From UBA1737 sp964474685 (GTDB taxonomy: Bacteria > Bacillota_I > Bacilli_A > ML615J-28 > CAG-313): a stretch of DNA of 23,778 bases. Shown here piece by piece: positions 15,263-23,203 of the stretch. Below the pieces are notes generated by a model. The model was not told the origin of the DNA, did no database searches, and saw only the letters and a program-made list of their open reading frames with translations. The stretch covers positions 1 through 23,778 of the forward strand of contig CAYYTE010000015.1 in NCBI GenBank assembly GCA_964474685.1, given 5' to 3'. Each line of letters begins with the position of its first letter. Position 1 is the first letter of the stretch. The position numbers and the translations under genes were made by a program.

Positions 15263-17061
15263 TATCGTCACCTCCAGCTTTATAATATTTTGCTTGTACA
15301 GTGAATACTTCAAAATACTTTCCCTTTTTCTTGATTAATTCATCATGAGTTCCTTCTTCTATAATCTTGCCATTTTCTAAAAAGAGGATACGATCACAAA
15401 ACTTCGTAGAAGATAACCTGTGAGATATAAAAACAGAAGTAGAATCATGAGCAAACTTCTCATAAGTTAAATACATTTTTTCTTCTGCTAAAGGGTCTAA
15501 TGCGGCTGTAGGTTCATCCAAAAGGAGTAAAGCTGAATTCTTATATAACGCTCTTGCAAGCATCATTTTTTGCATTTCTCCTCCCGATAGACGAATCCCT
15601 GATTCATCAAAGTTTTGAGTAATATAGGTGTTTTCTTTATCAGGCAAAGAATCCACTTTTTCTTTTAATCCCGCAAGTGCAATTGCTTCTTCAAATCGCT
15701 TTCTGTCCATCTTCTCTTGGAGTTTCACAAGTAACATTTTGTAATATAGTAAATGCTATTGGATTCGAATCTTGAAAGACAGCACTAATAACATCCATAT
15801 AATCCGCAATATTAAACGAGTTAATATCAATATTGTTAATCAATATTTTCCCACTGGTTGGATGATATAGTCCACATAATAATTTAATTAGTGTAGTTTT
15901 ACCAGCACCATTAAATCCAACAATTGCAACTTTTTCTAAAGCATCAATCTTAAAAGAAATGTTATGTATTATTTCTATGTCTGTGTCCGGGTATACAAAT
16001 GAAACATTTTGGAATTCAATTGTATAAGGTTTCTTTAAATCTTTAATTGAGTGTATATTTTTATTATCCACATTTACGACATCATCTAAAAATGCCCGAT
16101 AATTATTAACTTTAATATTCTCTTGCCTTAATGCATTACTTGACGAAATAAACCCATTCAACCAGGCAGAAAAACTAGTAACAATCCCAATCATAAACGT
16201 AAATGTAGGTATATCAATCTTGTTTTGAGTAACGAGTAAGATAAGTGTAATATAAGCTAAGCCATCACGTATAAATAAGAAACTTGTATTTGACAAACTT
16301 GCATATAAGTTTTTCTTTGCCGTCTGTTTTTCGAGACAAAATCGGTGGGTTCCTAATAAATCATACTTTTTAAATAACCATTTTTGCATTTTATAGATAC
16401 GAATATCTTTCCCGTTAATAGCATCTGTTAATGTTTGAGATAGATATTCATTCTCATAAAAATCTTCATTCATCTAATTTTGCTTTTTTTCTAAAAAGAT
16501 ATTTGCCCTTTTAGTTATAAAATAATTAACAATCGTCATTACAACTAACACCAATAAAACCCATGGGGAATAGATGGATATTAAAACCGCAAAAACAATC
16601 ATTCCAACAATATTTAATATGACGACCGGTGTTTCTTTAAGCATTCGTTCAATACCCATCCAGTTGCTTTGTAATGCTTCAAAAGCCTTACTAACAACTC
16701 TTTGTCTAGATATAGGTTCTATCCGATCATATTTATCACTTATTGCCTTTTCAGAAGCTGCAATCCAAAATTCATTACAACGAATAAAAGTATCTTCCCA
16801 GCTATATCTTGTACTCGACCATACTTGCAATACATCTAAAATAATGGATAATAGGACAAGCAATAAGAGCACGAGAATAAACTTCTCAATGGATATATGA
16901 TTTGTTAATACAAACACTACGGATGATACAATAAAACTTTCTAGAATCGGTCTGAGAAGTGATGCGATAAAATTGCAAATCATATAAAGCCGTAACTTCT
17001 TATTCGCTTTATCTGCTACTCCACAAACATATTTCATATTACTCACTAAACTATACTTCAT
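15255..17061 (-). pseudogene. ABC exporter half-transporter broken by an in-frame TAG and a frameshift
   Basis: Three segments together make one half-transporter of about 600 residues. Segment 1 (17061 to 16474) holds the first membrane spans and ends in TAG (16474-16476). Segment 2 continues in the same frame, directly after the TAG, from ATG 16473 (MNEDFYENEYLSQTL) through the rest of the membrane domain and Walker A (GFNGAGKT), to a TGA at 15691. Segment 3 is in a +1 frame; the switch lies near 15696-15712. It carries LSGGEMQK, LLLLDEPTAALD and FISHR, ending at TAG 15255. Paralogy to the intact gene at 13418-15262 shows that the pieces belong together. Segments 2 and 3 have no ribosome sites. 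The start at 17061 (MKYSLVSN) has AGGAGG; the ATG at 17082 precedes the predicted transcript start. Confidence 0.85.
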
Positions 17062-17082
17062 ATTTTCCTCCTGCATGTTCAT

Positions 17083-17111
17083 AGTATATCAAACTTAAAA
17101 CCATATATCAA
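17083..17111 (-). promoter_or_regulatory. Promoter of the exporter pair
   Basis: Minus strand: -35 TTGATA (17106-17111), 17-base spacer, extended -10 TGATATACT (TATACT at 17083-17088). Start near 17076, leader about 15 bases to the ATG at 17061. The promoter still looks strong although its first gene is broken. Confidence 0.7.
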
Positions 17112-17122
17112 TCGAATATACT

Positions 17123-17893
17123 TTACTTAACGCAACCACTAGTTTCACAATGATTATGTTTCATTGGTTTAACGTAACGCCTTGAATCCTTATGAGTTTT
17201 TTTACAATCAAACAATTTCGAATCCGCTTTATTAATCACATTTTGTAACTTACTCACATTCTTTATAAATTGAGCCTCTGCATAAGAATATCCTATAATA
17301 TAAGGACAGGTATTTATAATGATAGTATTAAAAAAACTTGTATTAATGCTTCATTGTATTGTTTTAATTGAATCAGTATATAGCACAAATTATTATATAT
17401 AAATATAGGTAGAACACCCGCTTCTACTCCACCCATCCTGTTTGCGTAATCAAGCATGTGAAAAGTAGGCTCAAGATATTTTTCATAAAATCCTGTTTCC
17501 TTTAATACAATCGATAAATAATTGTAAGGGAAACATATATTTAGGAGTCTTTTATTTACTATTGTGTATAAACTTTAATGAAAATTCCACAACTTAAATT
17601 TTAATCAAGTTTATAAAAAATCGGAGCAAGAGCATAATAAACTTTATTTAAATATACTTCATCTATGTTTAACATAAGAATCTTTTGTCTAAAAATGCAA
17701 TATCATTTAAGTGTTCATTCGGTACTAAACAAATAAATAAGTGTGCAGTCGTTGTAAAAACACGAATAGAAGACTCAGTATCATTTTTTGATTCAAATTT
17801 TTCTTCACAATCTTTATATATTTTGTTAAACTCTGCTTTATTAAATTCCCTTTTACTCAGAATATCATTCAATAATTCAATTGTAAATTTCAT
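17123..17893 (-). pseudogene. Decayed gene, probable helical-repeat (TPR-like) protein
   Basis: I do not recognise the family. Part A starts at ATG 17893 (MKFTIELLNDILSK, with GGAG upstream) and ends at a TAA at 17669. Part B, in another frame, reads KILMLNIDEVYLNKVYYALA and ends at 17601. Part C is open from 17574 to 17314 (NKRLLNICFPYNYLSIVL, then NNLCYILIQLKQYNEALIQV, a TPR-like helix pair). Part D reads CPYIIGYSYAEAQFIKN and ends HCETSGCVK at 17123. A to B is repaired by one extra A in AAAA (near 17682-17690), and C to D by one extra T in a run of seven T (near 17331-17340). B to C needs at least one more change and contains a TAA. All parts read in one direction with coding-like composition, so this is one former gene of about 255 residues. 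It just precedes the exporter promoter. Confidence 0.7.
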
Positions 17894-17912
17894 AGTTTTC
17901 TCCATTCAAAAA

Positions 17913-17929
17913 ACATAATATTATTATGT
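17913..17929 (-). promoter_or_regulatory. 8-1-8 palindrome upstream of the decayed gene
   Basis: ACATAATA and TATTATGT around one central base form a perfect 17-base palindrome. It lies 20 bases before the start codon, where a promoter -10 would be (it contains TATTAT- and TAATAT-like hexamers). The form resembles Fur/PerR-superfamily sites (7-1-7), but the register does not match the PerR box I remember. It is a candidate operator only. Confidence 0.4.
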
Positions 17930-17940
17930 CATAGGAGATT

Positions 17941-17998
17941 AAAAAAATGGGAAAAATCCATCCCTAATTAATGGAACACCATAAAAGGAATGGATTTT
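17941..17998 (-). terminator. Terminator of the nucleoside transporter operon
   Basis: Minus RNA: AAAATCCATTCC pairs with GGGATGGATTTT (12 pairs, one G-U), with an inner ATGG/CCAT stem. T-runs follow (TTTTT and, after CCCA, seven T). It lies just after the stop at 18006. Confidence 0.75.
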
Positions 17999-18005
17999 AA
18001 CTAAT

Positions 18006-18989
18006 CTATCTTTCTTCTCTAAAATAAGATAAGCCTAAGGATGAAGGAGGTTGATTTAATTTACTCTTTTTCACACTATTTACGATTAATACAATAATTG
18101 TAACAACGTATGGAAGCATCTTAATTAATTCAGATGATCCGGCAAAAGTAATCGCAGGTAATAGCACTGGTAAATAATTATATGTCCAAAATAAAGCACC
18201 AAATAAAACTGCAGACCAAAGTAAACGAATTGGGCGCCAAGAAACAAAGATAACAAGTGCAATAGCAAGCCACCCAATTGCTTCAATATTATTATTTGTT
18301 GACCATAGACCACCACCATATTGAAGAACATATACCATTCCCGCAATTCCACATAAACTACAACCCACAATTGTTGCAACACACTTATAAGCAGTTACGT
18401 TTATACCTGCTGCGTCAGCAACTTTTGTCGATTCGCCTACAGCTCTTAAATTTAAGCCGATTCTAGTTTTATTAAAGAATAACATAAGTAGTACCGCAAC
18501 AATAATAGCAATATATGTCATAATACCATAGTTAAATAGCAAGTCACCAATAAAAGGTATCGATTTTAAACCTGGAATCCCCGCTGAAAAGAACTCTCCA
18601 CTGACGATGGCTTTCGTATCCGTTAAATTCGAAATGGAAGAAAGAAACTTTCCAAATCCGATTCCAAAGCTTGTAATGATTAAACCCATTACATTTTGAT
18701 TACATTTAAAAGTAACGCACATGATACTATATAAAGCACCTAAAATCCCACCAACTAATAGCGCAGTAAATATTGCAATAAGAAAAATTACAATTACACT
18801 CGGGTTCTCTGAGGCTTTTTCATAATTATAAACAGAATAATAACTTACAAAACCACTTAAATACATAATGCCAGGAACACCTAAGTTTAAATGTCCCGAT
18901 TTCTCTGTAAGTATCTCACCACTGGATGCAAAAATACAAATTGTAGCAAAAACAACAGCGATACAAATCCAAGAAATAATATTTTCCAT
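18006..18989 (-). CDS. Nucleoside ABC transporter permease 2 (NupQ/NupC-like)
   Basis: A 327-residue integral membrane protein with about eight to ten hydrophobic segments, of the BPD_transp_2 type used by BMP-family importers. Typical features: an N-terminal ATICIFASSGEILTEKSGHL stretch near residues 15-34, then LNLGVPGIMYLSG, and FNKTRIGLNLRAVGESTKVAD (cytoplasmic loop that contacts the ATPase). With the gene before it, it forms the channel. Start ATG 18989 overlaps the TAA of the preceding permease by one base (TAATG), so translation is coupled. It is the last gene of the operon, followed by a terminator. Substrate: nucleosides, by analogy with Bacillus NupNOPQ and lactococcal NupABC. Confidence 0.9.
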   Translation of the reverse strand: MENIISWICIAVVFATICIFASSGEILTEKSGHLNLGVPGIMYLSGFVSYYSVYNYEKASENPSVIVIFLIAIFTALLVGGILGALYSIMCVTFKCNQNVMGLIITSFGIGFGKFLSSISNLTDTKAIVSGEFFSAGIPGLKSIPFIGDLLFNYGIMTYIAIIVAVLLMLFFNKTRIGLNLRAVGESTKVADAAGINVTAYKCVATIVGCSLCGIAGMVYVLQYGGGLWSTNNNIEAIGWLAIALVIFVSWRPIRLLWSAVLFGALFWTYNYLPVLLPAITFAGSSELIKMLPYVVTIIVLIVNSVKKSKLNQPPSSLGLSYFREER

Positions 18990-20137
18990 TATTTTGCCTC
19001 CTTAATAATATTGAGATTATTTTGTTCTTTATCTATTTTTTTCTTATTACGAAAAACAAAATGATAACTGATAAAGAACTCAGATAGCATAATAGCAATA
19101 ATGATAACAAGCACAATAAACTCACAGGAATACTCATTAAGCCCCGGAGAATAGGATACATTCTTTAGATTAATAGCACCTTTATTTAAAAATACAATTA
19201 ATCCCGCATATATCATCATAAGTAGGGGGTTAAAATGCCCTAACCACGCAACAATGATTGCGGTAAAACCATATGAACCAGAAGTAGTTGCGGAGATTGT
19301 GTGGTCAAAACCAGAAACATAGAAGAATCCAATCAAGCCACAAAGAGCACCTGATAATAAAAGTGTACGAATTATTACCCACTTATATTTAATACCAATA
19401 TACTTAGCAGTATTTCTACTCTCTCCAATTACTGTAACTTCATACCCATGTTTTGTTTTAATCATATAAAAATAAATAACAAAAACCAAAGATAAAACAA
19501 CAATTAATGGAATAATTACATCTCCACCTGTAAAAGCACCAAGTGAAGGAAACCAGCCTTTTTCGCTTTGAAAATTGATAATTCCCATAGAAGATTTTGG
19601 TCCCCTCCAGTTTTCAGTTGCAAAACTTACTAATTGAATTGCAATATAATTCATCATCAATGTAAATAACGTTTCATTCGTATGATATTTCGCTTTAAAG
19701 AAAGCTGGAATAAAGCCCCATAATGCTCCTCCCAAAATAGAAGCAATTAGTATTAGAGGAATTAATACAAGATTCGGTAATGCTTTACAATAAATCATAA
19801 CAACCGCACTCATTAATGCACCCATTAAAATTTGTCCTTGAGCACCAACATTCCAAAACTTCATTTTATATGCGGGCACTAAAGCCACTGCAACACCTAA
19901 AAGCAATAAAAACTCTTTTAAGAAACTAAATATCTTATTCTTATTTTCAAAAGTTCCATTAATCATATAACCAATGGCAGGAAACGGATTTTTACCCGAT
20001 ACTATCCATATGAATAATATAGAAACAACAATGGCAATTGAAATAGAAATAGTTCTTACAATAACTTTCTTCCAAAATGATATGGAATTATTCTTAGCAA
20101 TACGAATAAGAGGTTCTCTTTTGATTTCACTATTCAT
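18989..20137 (-). CDS. Nucleoside ABC transporter permease 1 (NupP/NupB-like)
   Basis: A 382-residue membrane protein, longer than its partner because of an N-terminal cytoplasmic extension (MNSEIKREPLIRIAKNN) and a first membrane segment at about 27-48. Family features: MKFWNVGAQGQILMGAL at about 91-107, then FKAKYHTNETLFTLMMNYIA, and KTKHGYEVTVIGESRNTAKY (ATPase-contact loop). It pairs with the 327-residue permease. The ATG overlaps the end of the ATPase gene by eight bases, and GGTGGAG inside that gene serves as its ribosome site. The C-terminal tail (FRNKKKIDKEQNNLNIIKEAK region) is highly charged and cytoplasmic. It is the third gene of the riboswitch-led operon. Confidence 0.9.
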   Translation of the reverse strand: MNSEIKREPLIRIAKNNSISFWKKVIVRTISISIAIVVSILFIWIVSGKNPFPAIGYMINGTFENKNKIFSFLKEFLLLLGVAVALVPAYKMKFWNVGAQGQILMGALMSAVVMIYCKALPNLVLIPLILIASILGGALWGFIPAFFKAKYHTNETLFTLMMNYIAIQLVSFATENWRGPKSSMGIINFQSEKGWFPSLGAFTGGDVIIPLIVVLSLVFVIYFYMIKTKHGYEVTVIGESRNTAKYIGIKYKWVIIRTLLLSGALCGLIGFFYVSGFDHTISATTSGSYGFTAIIVAWLGHFNPLLMMIYAGLIVFLNKGAINLKNVSYSPGLNEYSCEFIVLVIIIAIMLSEFFISYHFVFRNKKKIDKEQNNLNIIKEAK

Positions 20138-21668
20138 TTACTCCACCATCTTTCATAACATTTGTCATAAGTTTTCCTATCTCTTGTTTATTTGAAGTTC
20201 GAGCATCAACAATTCCACTAACTTGACCATTACAAATAACCAAAATTCGATCACATAATGCAAGAAGCACATCTAAATCTTCTCCAACATATAAGACAGC
20301 AGTCCCATTTTCCTTTTCAGTATTTAATATATTGTATATCGTATAAGAAGTATTTATATCTAATCCCCTTACCGCATACGCCATCATTAATACTTTGGGT
20401 TCACTTGCGATTTCACGACCTACAAGTACTTTTTGAACATTTCCCCCGGATAGTTTTCTTACCTCAGTATGTATAGAAGGGGTAATAACTTCGAGTTTGT
20501 TTTTTACATCAATTGCTAGATTTGTTGGTTCTTTGTATTTTAAGAATGGAGTTGCACCATTCTCATAACTACGAAGCATCATATTATCAATAATATCCAT
20601 ATTCCCTACAAGCCCCATACCTAATCGATCTTCTGGAACAAAGGAAAAAGAAACTCCTAGGTCCCGAATACCTTTGGGATTCATACCAATTAATTGTTCT
20701 TCTTTCCCCGTATCTGGATTATTATATATAACAGACGAACCTTGTTTACAATGTTGTACACCCGCGATTGCTTCAAGCAGTTCTTTTTGACCACTACCTG
20801 CAATTCCCGCAACCCCTAGAATTTCTCCCGCATTCAAAGTAAAAGATACATCTTTTAATGCTTGAATTCCAGTTCTATGAATACAATTTAAATGAGATAC
20901 AACAAGGCGAGGGGTAACATTGACAGGATTTGTACGAGTAATATTTAATACTACTTTTTCACCAACCATCATTTCAGTAAGAAGTTCTTCATTAGCTTCT
21001 GAAGTATTTATGGTTCCTACTAATTCACCCTTTCGAAGAACGGATACTCTATCCGATAAATCTAAAACTTCTTGTAATTTATGAGTTATAATAATTATTG
21101 ATTTCCCATCTTTTTTCATAACTTTTAAAGTTAAAAACAATTGAGTGATTTCTTGTGGAGTTAAAACAGCAGTAGGTTCATCTAATATTAAGAAATTTGT
21201 TCCTCTATATAATTGTTTGACAATCTCTACTGTTTGCTTTTCAGAAATAGACATATCAAATACTCTCTTATTTAAATCAATATTAAAACCGTATTTTTTA
21301 ACTAACTCCGATATTTTTTTTGTATGTTCTTTTTCATGCGTTAAAAATCCATCTTCAAGTCCTAATATGATGTTTTCACACGCAGTAAATACATCTATTA
21401 ACATGAAATGCTGATGAACCATTCCTATACCTAAATTAAATGCATCTTTAGGTGATAAGATCTTAACACTTTTACCATCCACTAAGATATCTCCTTCATC
21501 TGGGTAATAAATCCCGGATAGAATGTTTAATAGCGTAGTTTTTCCACTACCATTTTCCCCTAATAATGAGAGAATCTCTCCTTTTTTAATCGATAGATTA
21601 ATGCCTTTATTTGCATGAATACTACCAAAAGTTTTTGATATATTTTTTAGTTCAATCGCATTTTGCAT
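20130..21668 (-). CDS. Nucleoside ABC transporter ATPase, double domain (NupO/NupA-like)
   Basis: A 512-residue ATPase with two nucleotide-binding domains in one chain, as in sugar and BMP-type importers. Domain 1: Walker A GENGSGKT (38-45), signature-like MSISEKQ (139-145) and LILDEPTAVLT (about 160-170). Domain 2: degenerate Walker A GIAGSGQKE (288-296, no Lys-Thr), signature LSGGNVQK (406-413) and a Walker B region reading LMMAYAVRGLD (427-437). In relatives I remember, this last site reads as A-x-QPTRGLD, so QPT is replaced by YAV. Domain 1 is therefore the likely main hydrolysis site. VPEDRLGMGLV at about 344-354 is typical. GAGG precedes the ATG. An intrinsic terminator lies between this gene and the lipoprotein gene upstream. 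Confidence 0.92.
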   Translation of the reverse strand: MQNAIELKNISKTFGSIHANKGINLSIKKGEILSLLGENGSGKTTLLNILSGIYYPDEGDILVDGKSVKILSPKDAFNLGIGMVHQHFMLIDVFTACENIILGLEDGFLTHEKEHTKKISELVKKYGFNIDLNKRVFDMSISEKQTVEIVKQLYRGTNFLILDEPTAVLTPQEITQLFLTLKVMKKDGKSIIIITHKLQEVLDLSDRVSVLRKGELVGTINTSEANEELLTEMMVGEKVVLNITRTNPVNVTPRLVVSHLNCIHRTGIQALKDVSFTLNAGEILGVAGIAGSGQKELLEAIAGVQHCKQGSSVIYNNPDTGKEEQLIGMNPKGIRDLGVSFSFVPEDRLGMGLVGNMDIIDNMMLRSYENGATPFLKYKEPTNLAIDVKNKLEVITPSIHTEVRKLSGGNVQKVLVGREIASEPKVLMMAYAVRGLDINTSYTIYNILNTEKENGTAVLYVGEDLDVLLALCDRILVICNGQVSGIVDARTSNKQEIGKLMTNVMKDGGVNE

Positions 21669-21691
21669 ATATTTACCTCAATAATTCTAAA

Positions 21692-21729
21692 AAAAGATAA
21701 GAGGACCTACGTATAATATAGGTCCTCTT
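21692..21729 (-). terminator. Terminator inside the nucleoside operon, after the lipoprotein gene
   Basis: Minus RNA: AAGAGGACCTA, nine-base loop, TAGGTCCTCTT (11 perfect pairs, 21699-21729), then ATCTTTTTTT. It stands between the BMP gene and the ATPase gene. As I see no promoter in the 96-base gap, it probably acts as a partial terminator that gives more binding protein than transporter. Confidence 0.85.
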
Positions 21730-21764
21730 TTTATAATAGATTTGCAATAAAAGTTATAAAATTA

Positions 21765-23024
21765 CTATTTATTTAACCAAGTAATTCCATCTACTTTAAG
21801 ATCAAAATATGGTGCTGCTCTCTCTACTGATTCTTCAAAGTAGTAAACAGATCCATCTTGTTTGATAACATTCTTTGTAGGTCCCTCAAAAATTGCAATT
21901 CCACCTTGTGACCAATCTCTATAAGAGAAATCAAAATCATGGGAAGTTAATGTTTTACCACCAACAGTAAATTTTGAAGTATCGAATACATGTAATGTTC
22001 CATCTTTTAATGCTTTTTCTACTTCGGCAACCTTTTCAGATGTGCCTGCAGCGCAAGAAGTTCCTAATTGTGTAATGCCAACAGCACCATCATTATATCC
22101 TTTTGCCCAATCAGTTGCAATTTCTTTTCCATCTAATGCTTGTTGGAAAGCATAAGTATAATACTTACCCCAAACATTTGTAGAACTAGTTAATGCACCC
22201 TGTTTTGCAACACTTAGCATATCCACATTATATCCAACGGAATAACATGTTTTGCCAGCTGTTAATAGGGATTGAACTTTACTAGGTGCTCCGGTTGAAT
22301 CAGCATGTTGACCAATAATAACACAACCATCATTGATAAGAGTTTCTGCAGCAGCTGCTTCTTTATCAATATCAAACCAACTGTCAGTAAATTGAACTTC
22401 CATCGCAACATTTGCGAAAACAGATTGGATTCCTAATAAGAAAGCAGTATAGCCAGAAATAACTTCTGCATATGTAAATGCTCCAACATATCCAACTTTA
22501 ACTTTATCATCAGCAGTTTTATTAGCTTTGGTAATCTTACCAGCTTTTTCAAGCTCAGCAAGTTTTAATCCTGCAACAACACCACTAACATAACGAGATT
22601 CATAAATGTTTGTAAAACAATTCTTGAAATTCTTTAAACCGGAAATTGCTGCATAATCACCAGTTGCTGCAACAAATGTAACATCAGAATGTTTCTTTGC
22701 AACTTGGTAAATAAAGTCTTGATGACCATAACTGTTAGAAATAATTAAAGTACAGCCTGCAGAAATTAAATCTTCTGCTGCAGTAGTACAATTACTATCC
22801 TCAGTTACTTTTTTCTTGTAAAGTACTTGTGTACTCTTATCAAGACCACATGCGGCGATTGCTTCATCAATTCCATCTAAATGAGCTTTTGAGTATCCTT
22901 CGGTTTCATCACCAACAAGAATAACACCCACTTTAAGACTTGATCCAGTTTTCTTACAGCCTGCTGTTAATAGGCATAAAGAAAATGCAAAAACAGTTAA
23001 AACAATTAACAAACTTTTTTTCAT
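21765..23024 (-). CDS. BMP-family nucleoside-binding lipoprotein (NupN/BmpA/PnrA-like)
   Basis: A 419-residue lipoprotein: signal with lipobox LTAGC (Cys23). The mature part is the periplasmic-binding fold of the BMP family, with features such as SLKVGVILVGDETEGYSK at the start, TLIISNSYGHQDF, VTFVAATGDY, KVGYVGAFTYAEVISGYTAF, DSWFDIDKEAAAAE and GCVIIGQHADSTGAP. Characterised relatives bind purine nucleosides outside the membrane and hand them to an ABC permease. Here it is the first gene after a guanine-class riboswitch, which supports a purine substrate. A strong GAAGGAG lies eight bases ahead of the ATG, after the riboswitch terminator T-tract. The protein is some 60 residues longer than many BMP proteins, with an added C-terminal part (from about 350, with SYRDWSQGGIAIFEG). 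Confidence 0.93.
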   Translation of the reverse strand: MKKSLLIVLTVFAFSLCLLTAGCKKTGSSLKVGVILVGDETEGYSKAHLDGIDEAIAACGLDKSTQVLYKKKVTEDSNCTTAAEDLISAGCTLIISNSYGHQDFIYQVAKKHSDVTFVAATGDYAAISGLKNFKNCFTNIYESRYVSGVVAGLKLAELEKAGKITKANKTADDKVKVGYVGAFTYAEVISGYTAFLLGIQSVFANVAMEVQFTDSWFDIDKEAAAAETLINDGCVIIGQHADSTGAPSKVQSLLTAGKTCYSVGYNVDMLSVAKQGALTSSTNVWGKYYTYAFQQALDGKEIATDWAKGYNDGAVGITQLGTSCAAGTSEKVAEVEKALKDGTLHVFDTSKFTVGGKTLTSHDFDFSYRDWSQGGIAIFEGPTKNVIKQDGSVYYFEESVERAAPYFDLKVDGITWLNK

Positions 23025-23052
23025 TTTTTTCTCCTTCTTTTAAATCGCAATG

Positions 23053-23118
23053 ACTAAAAAAAGAAAAAAGTCTTGAATAAATCAAAGAGCATTAATAATT
23101 ATTAAGATGTCTTTAATT
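23053..23118 (-). terminator. Riboswitch expression platform: terminator and competing antiterminator
   Basis: Terminator on the minus RNA: TCTTTGA, loop TTTAT, TCAAGA (one bulged T, 23071-23088), then C and a long T-rich tract (23054-23069). Antiterminator: AATTAAAGA (23110-23118) pairs with TCTTTGATT (23080-23088), nine pairs with one G-U. It uses the terminator's 5' arm and also three bases of the aptamer's P1 3' strand (23116-23118). The two folds exclude each other, and ligand-stabilised P1 favours the terminator: an OFF switch. Confidence 0.75.
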
Positions 23119-23180
23119 CGTAGTGCTGAATTATACGGTTCAGCGTAGAGACTTTCCTCCAATTAGGCAATTATACGAAC
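23116..23180 (-). promoter_or_regulatory. Purine riboswitch aptamer, guanine/hypoxanthine type
   Basis: Read on the minus strand: P1 GTTCGTA / TACGAAT; J1/2 TAA; P2 TTGCCT / AGGAAA; L2 AATTGG; J2/3 G-TCTCTAC; P3 GCTGAA / TTCAGC (perfect); L3 CCGTATAA; J3/1 ACT. The L2 GG and L3 CC needed for the loop-loop contact are present. The base equal to position 74 of the Bacillus xpt aptamer is C, which predicts guanine or hypoxanthine, not adenine. The base equal to 51 is U, as in guanine sensors. P2 is short with a G-A mismatch. It controls the nucleoside importer downstream. Confidence 0.88.
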
Positions 23181-23203
23181 ATCAGGTTTCTCCTGATAGT
23201 TAT

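Noticed and set aside
15690..15740. Programmed +1 frameshift in the exporter gene
   Set aside because: No slippery run or stimulating structure is evident at the switch, and the gene has a separate nonsense codon.
16474..16476. TAG as a recoded sense codon (for example pyrrolysine) in the exporter gene
   Set aside because: TAG ends several healthy genes here (for example 3260-3262 and 20130-20132), and the same gene also has a frameshift.
18125..18466. Small open frames overlapping the permease gene on both strands
   Set aside because: They are out-of-frame shadows of a clear membrane protein, with low-complexity His/Tyr/Leu-rich translations and no ribosome sites.
23116..23180. Adenine riboswitch, or class-I 2'-deoxyguanosine riboswitch
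   Set aside because: The base equal to 74 is C (not U as in adenine sensors), and the base equal to 51 is U (not C as in the deoxyguanosine class I). Kept as guanine type with a note on P2.
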